Source of the DNA: Pseudanabaena sp. PCC 6802
GTDB taxonomy: Bacteria; Cyanobacteriota; Cyanobacteriia; Pseudanabaenales; Pseudanabaenaceae
Length of the DNA stretch: 64,000 nt
Direction of reading: 5' to 3'
NCBI RefSeq assembly: GCF_000332175.1
Contig: NZ_KB235914.1
Coordinates: 4,371,793 to 4,435,792, forward strand
Made by a program: the position numbers and the translations under genes. Of the stretch, positions 55,201 through 61,249 are shown in pieces (position 1 is the first letter of the stretch; each line of letters begins with the position of its first letter). Below the pieces are notes generated by a model. The model was not told where the DNA came from. It worked only from the letters and a program-made list of their open reading frames with translations, and did not search any database.

Positions 55201-58200
55201 GACATGCAATTAACTATAATCCCGACTATCCTGAAGCTCATCTAAATCTCAGTTTAGCTTTATTGCTCCAGGGCAACTATGCCGAGGGACTAGCCGAGTA
55301 TGAATGGCGTTCCCAACGTAGCGGTTTGGACAAGGATTCCCCGCACTTCTTTCCACATCCCGTGTGGGATGGCCAAGATCTACAAGGTCGAACGCTCTTA
55401 ATCTATTCCGAGCAAGGGTTTGGCGATTTAATTCAGTTTATTCGCTATATCCCCATAGCAAAAGCAAGATGTGGGTCGAATGGCAAAATCATTTTTGACT
55501 GCCAGGAGCCTGTTAGAAGGCTGTTCGAGCCATTTATTGACAAGACGGGTATTGAGATCCGTCCTAGGAATTTGCCTTTGCCACACTTCGATATTCGAGC
55601 ATCGCTACTGAGCCTACCTCATATTCTGGGGACGACGCTAGATACTATCCCTGCGCCAGAGCAATACTTATCAATTGGGAAGGATATCAATCCAGAAGCT
55701 ATCCGCAAGATTGGAGAGCGTCGATCGCTGCTCAAAGTAGGTTTAGTCTGGGCTAGCAAGCAAACTCATTCAACGGCTCCTAAGCGCTCCTGTCATTTAT
55801 CATCTCTTCTCCCACTCTTCGATCTAGTCAAAGATCTGGCAAACGGTCAAACTAATATCCATTTCTATGTTTTACAGAAAGAAATAAGCGATGCAGATCG
55901 ACCTCTGATGGAACAATATCAAGCAGAGCTAACCGACTTGAGCAATTATCTGGGTGACTTTGCCGATACTGCTGCCATTATCGATCGCCTCGATCTGGTA
56001 ATTACGGTCGATACTTCCGTCGCGCACCTGGCAGGTGCAATGGGCAAGCCCGTATGGGTAATGCTTCCCCTCGCCCCCGACTGGCGCTGGCTGTTAGAGC
56101 GCGAAGATAGCCCCTGGTATCCTACCATGCGCTTATTCCGTCAAGACAAAACAGGAGATTGGCAAGGAGCTATAGAAAGAATAGCTATCGCCGTGCGCGA
56201 GCTTTTAAGTATCGATCTTACAAATTCTCATATGAAGTCTGCAAAATCGTCGAAATCATCAAAACCCACGAAGCCTTCAAAATCATCAAAAAAATCGAAT
56301 AAGCGGAATAAAAGTCCTTATCCAGTAGAGTCTCCATTGCCAAATCTCGATATTCTAATTCAGGAGGCGATCGCCCATCACAAAGCTGGTAAGTTAGCTG
56401 AGGCAGAGGTTATCTATCAGCAGATTTTGCAATTGCAACCGCAACACTTCACCTCCTTACATATGCTAGGAGTATTGGCTTTACAAGCCGGGCAGCTTGA
56501 GACAGGTATTAGTTGGATTAAAAAAGCCGTAGCAGTCGATCCAACTAACGCTGAAGCTCATTCCAATCTAGGTAATGCTTTATCGGAATTGGAAAGACAT
56601 GATGAGGCAATTTCCCATTACGAACGAGCGATCGCGCTAAATCCTGACTTCGCAGATGCATATTACAACCTCGGCCTCGCGAATGCTGCGCGAGGTGATA
56701 TAGACAAAGCGATCGCTTGCTACCAACAAACAATTGCCATTAGCCCTACCTATGCTCAAGCCCATAATAATCTGGGCACTTTGCTGCAAAAGCAAGGTCA
56801 GTTCGAGCAGGCGAAAGATTGCTATCAGCAGGCGATTGCGATTAATCCCAATCATGCCGAAGCAAAATATAATTTCAGCATGCTTTTACTGCTGCTGGGG
56901 GATTTGAGGCAAGGGTTCTTGGAATACGAATGGCGTTGGCGCAGTCCGACTTTTCTTAGCGATAATCCAGCACCTTCATGCTCGCAACCACTGTGGGACG
57001 GAACCGATCTCGATCGTCGCACGCTTCTCATCTCCTGCGAACAAGGTTTTGGCGATGCCATCCAATTTAGTCGCTACTTCTCCTTAATCAAAAGGAAAGC
57101 AGAGAAGGTTATGTTTGTCTGCCCTCCACCTCTAGAGAAGCTATTCAGACAATTTGACGGAGTGAAACTCGTCCCACCTCACGCTCCCTTACCAGATTTC
57201 GATACTCACATATCCCTACTAAGCCTGCCCCGCATATGCGATACAGCCCTGGCAACTATTCCCGCAAGGATTCCCTACTTATCAGCACCGTCACCCGAAG
57301 AGATTGCAAGTCTTCTCAAGATCGACGATCGCACTAACACCTTTCGAGTTGGAATCGTGTGGGCGAGCAAAGCATCCCATCCTACGGCGGGCGATCGCAC
57401 TTGTCCGCTGAACATCCTGAAATCGCTTTTAGATATTTCTAACGTTAATTTCTACTGCTTGCAAAAGGAGATCGACAATAGCGATCGACACTTACTCGGA
57501 CAATATCAAGGGAAATTAACTATTCTCAGCGATCGCCTGCAAGACTTTGCCGATACTGCTGCCATAATTGCGCAACTCGACTTAGTAATTTCTGTTGATA
57601 CCGCTGTCGCGCATCTAGCGGGAGCAATGGGTAAGCCTACGTGGGTTCTACTGCCTTTCTCCCCGGACTGGCGCTGGATGTTAGAACGCGAAGATAGTCC
57701 CTGGTATCCAACTATGCGCTTGTTCCGCCAGGAGCGAATTGGCGATTGGACAGATGCGATCGAAAGGGTTGGCAACGCCTTGCGCGACTTGACTAACTCA
57801 GGTAGCCGAACGCTTGATGCGATCTCCAGCGTATCGATCGCTATGTCAATAGAGGAGAAATCAGAATTTCTCTCAGTGGATGACTTGAATCTAGATGACT
57901 TAATTAAAGAAGCGATCGCGCATCACAAAGCGGGCAAGTTGACTGATGCCGAAAGACTTTATCGCCGAATTCTCCAACACCATCCGCAGCACTTCAATGC
58001 TTTACACATGCTGGGAACGCTAGCCTCGCAACTTGGTCAACTTGAAACTGGCATCACTTATATCCAACAAGCCCTGACCCTAAATCCGCAGAGTGCTGAA
58101 GCTCATTCTAATCTCGGTTCTGCCTACAGCCAGCAAGGGAATTTAGAAAAAGCAATCCTCCATTATCGATCGGCTATTAGTCTGAAGCCAGACTACGCCG

Positions 58201-60413
58201 ATGCCCATAAAAACCTGGGACTGGCTTTACTCGCTGCTGGCAATCTGCAAGAAGGGTTTCGCGAGTATGAATGGCGTTGGCAAAGCGATAGCTTCAAACA
58301 GGGGAATCCCTTACCCAACTTCGTGCAGCCGTTGTGGGATGGCACGGATGCGAAGGAGCGCACGCTGTTGATTTACTGCGAACAAGGACTAGGAGATATC
58401 ATCCAGTTCAGTCGTTATATTCCTTTAATAGCATCTAAAGTGGGCAAGGTTATCCTGGATTGTCGCGAGCCATTAAATCGCCTGCTCGGTCATACCTTCA
58501 GGACGCTCGAAAACCTTCAGATCGCTCAACGTAATGTTCCTTTGCCTCAGTTCGACCTGCGCATTCCATTGGTGAGTCTAGCCCGTATTTTAGGAACTAC
58601 TCTAGAGACAATTCCCGCTCAAATTCCCTATCTGTCAGCACCTCAAGACACGAGCGGGATTGCAGCAGAGATTTCTCAGCACAAAGCACGGTTAAAAGTC
58701 GGACTTGTCTGGGCCAGCCAACCAGGTCACTCAACTACAGCTACGCGCTCTTGTCCGCTCGAACTTTTTCTGAAGTTATTAGACATTCCTGACATCAAAT
58801 TCTACAGTTTGCAAAAAGAAGTTAGCGATCGCGATGTGGAAATACTCGAACAAAATCGAGGAAAACTTCAGGACTTGCGGCATTATCTGGGAGACTTTGC
58901 CGATACCGCTGCGATCGTCCAATCCCTAGATTTAGTTATTTCCATCGATACATCTGTCGCTCACCTGGCTGGAGCTTTAGGCAAGCCCGTATGGGTACTG
59001 TTACCACACGTTGCCGATTGGCGCTGGTTGCAGGGGCGCGAGGATAGCCCCTGGTATTCCACCATGCGGCTGTTCCGCCAACCACAGCCAGAGCGATGGG
59101 ATGCAGTTATTACACGAGTAGTCGAGGAGTTAAATACGTCGATCGCCCAATACCAAAATCGTTCTTACAATCTCAAGTTAGACATCTCATCAACAGTAAT
59201 GACTAAACAAAATATTGGTCTTAACATGACTATTGGTTCCCCTACTGGTTGGGGTGTAGTTAGCACAAACCTGCTATTGCAAATACTTAAAAGCGATCGT
59301 TTCAGTCCATATCTCATAGCTGCTCCCGACTTCAATACGGGATTTGTCAATCCGTTATATCGACATGCGATCGCACCGTTGATTAGCGAGCAAAGACGAT
59401 TGCAGCAGATTGTCTCAAGTAATGCAAATAAGCTAATTTACGTTGACTTTCCAATAATTCACGTCCTGGATAATTCCAAACCCAAATACGAACTACGGAT
59501 ACGAGGAAAGCAGAATTATGGATATGCTGTTTTTGAGTCGTCTCATTTGAGTCCCGAAAAGATCGATTCTTTTAATAATTTCGACCTGATTCTAGTGGCA
59601 TCAACCTGGAATGCTAACATTTTGCACAACTATGGCCTCACAAATGTTCGACTAGCTATCCAGGGTATCGATCCGGCGATTTTCCACCCTGCCCCCCGCT
59701 CCGATCTATTCAGAGATCGCTTTGTTATATTCTCTGGTGGCAAACTGGAGTTTCGCAAAGGTCAAGATATCGTTGTGGCAGCTTTTAAGATTTTCCAATC
59801 TCGCCATCCCGATGCATTGCTAATAACTGCCTGGCATAATTTCTGGCCTATCTTTATGGCTGGGATTGAAAAAACTGGTAATGTGGTTGGGCTGCCAGCA
59901 TCAGATAGCAACCAAAATTTAAAGATTGCGGAATGGCTTGCTAATAATGGCCTACCGCCCAATTCATATATCGATTTGGGGTTAGTTCCCAATCACATTA
60001 CTCCCCAGATCGTGCGCGAGGCGGATGTTGCTTTATTCCCCAATCGTTGCGAGGGTGGCACTAACTTAGTTGCCATGGAGTGCCTCGCCTGTGGTGTCCC
60101 AACAGTTTTATCAGCAAACACAGGACACCTGGATTTAATTGGCGATTTGAAGGACATTGAAGGTGGAACGATTCGCCACTGCTATCCTCTTCGCCATCAA
60201 AAGCCCGTTATGCGACATCCTCATTTCAGTGGGGTTGAAGGTTGGGGAGAATCTGATGTTGAAGAGGTTGTAGAGGTGCTGGAACAAATTTATAACGACC
60301 GGACAGAGGCGAAACTTAGAGGTGCAAAGGGTACGTTATTTATGCAAGGGATGACATGGGAAAAACAAGTAGAGAAAATTCTGGATGCGATCGCCACCAA
60401 AATCTCAACTTAA
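49245..60413 (+). CDS. Giant modular TPR/glycosyltransferase protein (GT41-like + five GT9-like + GT4)
   Basis: About 3722 residues in one open frame. In order: TPRs (~25-200); GT41-like domain (~295-670) with NFRRHPVGW (His311), PSIKLNYP (Lys492) and DSYPYNGGSHTLEALWFNLP; then five TPR + GT9-like modules. The GT9-like domains lie at about 864-1165, 1372-1672, 2012-2325, 2552-2848 and 3000-3302. Each has YEWRW...WDGSDL, E-Q-G-x-G-D-x-I-Q-F-x-R-Y, DT-x-VAHLAGA and EDSPWYPTMRLFRQ. A Ser/Lys-rich linker (~2327-2365) precedes module 4. A GT4 domain ends the chain (~3315-3722: FSGGKLEFRKGQDIVVAAF, NRCEGGTNLVAMECLACGVP). ATG 49245 is preferred to TTG 49239. Cytoplasmic; acceptor and sugars unknown. 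Confidence 0.9.
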   Translation: MTVRDGELDLLDVGVQHVDVLLGRAIASQKSGQIGAAECLYLQILKQQPDQIDALQNLGTIACQQQQFERGINLLSQAIAIAPDRVGIHTNLALAYIAMGDLDAAIPHYQKVIDLQPDCTPAYLRLSQALIERSRLAEAQDYLERLLARQPDCADAYWDLCAILRQTDRYALWRQTAEQYMRFCQDSDAIGAAIATIQAYYKTGMHAEALQKLEELEAQIYRDAGELSDTNIGRIYFLILFAIFRLRDDLEANSKLAKLIGQLYAKSARKTIDAIPRKSLEPDRDRDNLANSHSQQDRLRIGFMSVNFRRHPVGWCIADALQSLSRLAPHIYLYATSEFKRDDRTEVFENIASKCNWKGNRWQQQTQSETFKNLNDLIAEIEEDNLDVLIDLDSLTASRHPEILVRKPARLCLSWLGFDAPFLSTDNYNLGDRHTHPAGIEPYYLETIIRLPDSHMAVAGFASVPVDRQAQRKAIGIKAQEIAYLCVTPSIKLNYPTVEAHARILKSIPDSRLLYKGRGDLEVVKSLYHQICINYNLDRDRIKFLPLTATEEEHRGSYAIADVLLDSYPYNGGSHTLEALWFNLPIVTRMGEQSFSRMGYSFLTTLGITDGIARNWDEYVEWGIRLGQDRALRDAIEKQLLASKQPDRLSPLWNPDKLARDMYGMFESVLAGQRDSDAAIYFELGNNLWHRGNVAESAMRYRQAIALQPDRAEAWGNLGTVLHSENKLEEAIAHYQKSLRLNSHNLTIQSNLGKAFKALGQDDLAIACYERALEIDPQNLHPYNRLGEIFFARRDWQKARDCFQQAIEIDPNYAFSLNRLGAIHLEWQRVDEAIIYFERAIGCDPEFVNAHVNYSLALLLKGEYRAGFVEYEWRWQEQEFLAQNPTFSTPVWDGSDLQDRTLLIYAEQGLGDFIQFIRYLPLVKAKCSDRGKILVTCPASIIPLLSDSNDLIKDVDLIAVNSPLPPFDLCAPLLSLPRILGTAVSNIPSVVPYLFAKPDRMTIPERSQQDRLRIGVVWATCSASSETGKRSCPLELFQRLIDSNLGTFYSLQMEIPPADEDLFERLGDRIVDLRDCIQNFADTAAIVEQMDLIISIDTAVAHLAGAMGKPVWLLLPFAADWRWMLEREDSPWYPTMRLFRQARSDDWAGVMGRLVVALRDFMRGEVIVRSESEPLNLDILNLDILLQTAIAHHQAGRRSDAVEVCKIILDRQPDNFNALYLMGLLTYAEGRWLDAQNYIERTIALKSDHAEAYKKLGDIFKEKGERQAAIAAYKRAITLKPKYVNAYYALGCILGEQEDYPELVETAIVNFQQALTLKPDYAIAHYGLGLCYKSLNQLDRAIAAFQQSVFCDPKYTDAHVALGLTLLLAGNFAPGWQEYEWRWDAIDIAKESPHLFPEPVWDGSDFRDRTLLIYAEQGHGDLIQFIRYVPLVRDKGGRVLLACPQELISLCACLEEIQLILWDREKALERDKLAFDIRVPLLSLPRILGTTIDTIPNRIPYLSVPLPIKPHLQIASQERLKVGLVWATHSASQTAKRRSCPLPLLERIWEIEGIAFYSLQTEISSLERERLAGKVQDLSPYINDFADTAILIEQMDLVISVDTAVAHLAGALGKPVWVLLKFHPDWRWLLEREDSPWYPTMRLFRQLRSNDWEGVIARVVAALQEFRSGDEMSIPNSQLPTSTQSLDIDSHAKLQTAIAHQQAGRLDEAAQIYQQILQQHPDDFNALYLAGVVALRQNHLTEAVSYLQRTIALKSDHAEAHRKLGDIFKQQRQPEEAIAAYRQAIACKPDYCEAHYFIGIVFWNQDNFEQAAFHYRRATEIKPDYAAAHGNLGAALFKLGKTDEAIACYHRALQLDPHDLLALCNLATALADLGKLDEAIEHCQTAIQIQPDSQNAHCNLAYVYQCQGNTEKAIAAYQKVIDLNPNHIDAHIGLGNMYSNLQQYERAIDEFNRAIAIDSSNANAYNWLGFVCLELNQVDAAIEAFRHAINYNPDYPEAHLNLSLALLLQGNYAEGLAEYEWRSQRSGLDKDSPHFFPHPVWDGQDLQGRTLLIYSEQGFGDLIQFIRYIPIAKARCGSNGKIIFDCQEPVRRLFEPFIDKTGIEIRPRNLPLPHFDIRASLLSLPHILGTTLDTIPAPEQYLSIGKDINPEAIRKIGERRSLLKVGLVWASKQTHSTAPKRSCHLSSLLPLFDLVKDLANGQTNIHFYVLQKEISDADRPLMEQYQAELTDLSNYLGDFADTAAIIDRLDLVITVDTSVAHLAGAMGKPVWVMLPLAPDWRWLLEREDSPWYPTMRLFRQDKTGDWQGAIERIAIAVRELLSIDLTNSHMKSAKSSKSSKPTKPSKSSKKSNKRNKSPYPVESPLPNLDILIQEAIAHHKAGKLAEAEVIYQQILQLQPQHFTSLHMLGVLALQAGQLETGISWIKKAVAVDPTNAEAHSNLGNALSELERHDEAISHYERAIALNPDFADAYYNLGLANAARGDIDKAIACYQQTIAISPTYAQAHNNLGTLLQKQGQFEQAKDCYQQAIAINPNHAEAKYNFSMLLLLLGDLRQGFLEYEWRWRSPTFLSDNPAPSCSQPLWDGTDLDRRTLLISCEQGFGDAIQFSRYFSLIKRKAEKVMFVCPPPLEKLFRQFDGVKLVPPHAPLPDFDTHISLLSLPRICDTALATIPARIPYLSAPSPEEIASLLKIDDRTNTFRVGIVWASKASHPTAGDRTCPLNILKSLLDISNVNFYCLQKEIDNSDRHLLGQYQGKLTILSDRLQDFADTAAIIAQLDLVISVDTAVAHLAGAMGKPTWVLLPFSPDWRWMLEREDSPWYPTMRLFRQERIGDWTDAIERVGNALRDLTNSGSRTLDAISSVSIAMSIEEKSEFLSVDDLNLDDLIKEAIAHHKAGKLTDAERLYRRILQHHPQHFNALHMLGTLASQLGQLETGITYIQQALTLNPQSAEAHSNLGSAYSQQGNLEKAILHYRSAISLKPDYADAHKNLGLALLAAGNLQEGFREYEWRWQSDSFKQGNPLPNFVQPLWDGTDAKERTLLIYCEQGLGDIIQFSRYIPLIASKVGKVILDCREPLNRLLGHTFRTLENLQIAQRNVPLPQFDLRIPLVSLARILGTTLETIPAQIPYLSAPQDTSGIAAEISQHKARLKVGLVWASQPGHSTTATRSCPLELFLKLLDIPDIKFYSLQKEVSDRDVEILEQNRGKLQDLRHYLGDFADTAAIVQSLDLVISIDTSVAHLAGALGKPVWVLLPHVADWRWLQGREDSPWYSTMRLFRQPQPERWDAVITRVVEELNTSIAQYQNRSYNLKLDISSTVMTKQNIGLNMTIGSPTGWGVVSTNLLLQILKSDRFSPYLIAAPDFNTGFVNPLYRHAIAPLISEQRRLQQIVSSNANKLIYVDFPIIHVLDNSKPKYELRIRGKQNYGYAVFESSHLSPEKIDSFNNFDLILVASTWNANILHNYGLTNVRLAIQGIDPAIFHPAPRSDLFRDRFVIFSGGKLEFRKGQDIVVAAFKIFQSRHPDALLITAWHNFWPIFMAGIEKTGNVVGLPASDSNQNLKIAEWLANNGLPPNSYIDLGLVPNHITPQIVREADVALFPNRCEGGTNLVAMECLACGVPTVLSANTGHLDLIGDLKDIEGGTIRHCYPLRHQKPVMRHPHFSGVEGWGESDVEEVVEVLEQIYNDRTEAKLRGAKGTLFMQGMTWEKQVEKILDAIATKIST
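56226..56340 (+). repeat. Low-complexity Ser/Lys linker coding region
   Basis: Imperfect AAATCATCAAAA-type repeats encode SHMKSAKSSKSSKPTKPSKS followed by SKKSNKRNKSP. It separates GT9-like module 3 from the TPRs of module 4. The other module joints lack such a basic linker. Confidence 0.8.
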
Positions 60414-60472
60414 TTCCACTTAGCTTTTTTGATTTATACTTTAATTATGATTAATATGAGGATATAGTCGCT

Positions 60473-61249
60473 GTGATTCAACAAACTTTACTTCCCCAAA
60501 GAGATTATGTATCTCCTGGGCTGCAAATTGTCCAACCCGATCTATATTTCCCTAATATGGTTGCTGGAGATCCTAACCTTTGTCCCTGGAAATATTTGCG
60601 AAGAGAGATTCCCCACAACTGGTATGTAGATCGGCGACATCCTATCTGTGGGTTCCTGAGTCGAGATGAAGCTCATATCCTGTATAACACTGCTTTGAGG
60701 TTTAAGGGTAAACGAGCCTTAGAGGTTGGTTGCTGGATGGGTTGGTCTGCCTGTCATTTAGCGCTAGCTGGCGTAAATTTAGATGTAATCGATCCCCTAC
60801 TATCTCAATCTCCCAATCGCGAAAGTGTAATCTATTCTCTAGAATCAGTTGCCAAAGCTTTCGGCACTTTCGGCGAGGTAGTCCTAATTTCGGGTTTCAG
60901 TCCCCAAAAAGTTGAGGAACTAGCCATGCAGACCCAGCGAAAATGGTCGCTCATTTTTATTGATGGCAACCATGATGCTCCCTATCCTATAAATGACACG
61001 ATCGCCTGCGAGAAGTACGCAGAAGACGATGCCATGATTATGTTTCACGATCTTACCTCCCCTGATGTAATGCAAGGTTTAGACTACCTCAGAGATAGAG
61101 GTTGGAAAACCAGAATCTACCAAACCATGCAAATTATGGGTGTAGCTTGGCGCGGGAATGTAGAACCAGTAGAACATATCCCAGACCCAAGGATCGATTG
61201 GGAACTGCCAGTACATTTACAAAATTATGTAGTTAGTGGTATGCCTTGA
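60473..61249 (+). CDS. Methyltransferase-like protein (Methyltransf_24 type)
   Basis: The 258-residue protein has a Rossmann SAM-binding fold. Motif I is RALEVGCWMGWSACHLALAG (~83-102), followed by LDVIDPLLS, the acidic IFIDGNHDAPYPINDTIACE (~162) and a metal-binding-type MIMFHDLTSPDVMQGLDYL. This pattern is that of the Methyltransf_24 / cephalosporin-hydroxylase-like group seen in sugar-modification loci. It starts at GTG 60473, with GAGG about eleven bases upstream, and is 59 bases after the giant gene. It probably methylates a sugar or glycan made by the neighbouring enzymes. Its TGA overlaps the next ATG by one base. Confidence 0.82.
   Translation: MIQQTLLPQRDYVSPGLQIVQPDLYFPNMVAGDPNLCPWKYLRREIPHNWYVDRRHPICGFLSRDEAHILYNTALRFKGKRALEVGCWMGWSACHLALAGVNLDVIDPLLSQSPNRESVIYSLESVAKAFGTFGEVVLISGFSPQKVEELAMQTQRKWSLIFIDGNHDAPYPINDTIACEKYAEDDAMIMFHDLTSPDVMQGLDYLRDRGWKTRIYQTMQIMGVAWRGNVEPVEHIPDPRIDWELPVHLQNYVVSGMP

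Noticed and set aside
44305-60413. Possible CRISPR or satellite array, because of many regularly spaced similar words
   Set aside because: The periodicity (about 102 bases, 34 codons) is that of in-frame TPR codons and the long modules are coding.
49245-60413. Giant ORF as a false fusion of several genes
   Set aside because: No stop or frameshift occurs and no internal start has a convincing ribosome-binding site at the module joints; assembly collapse of repeats still needs long reads.
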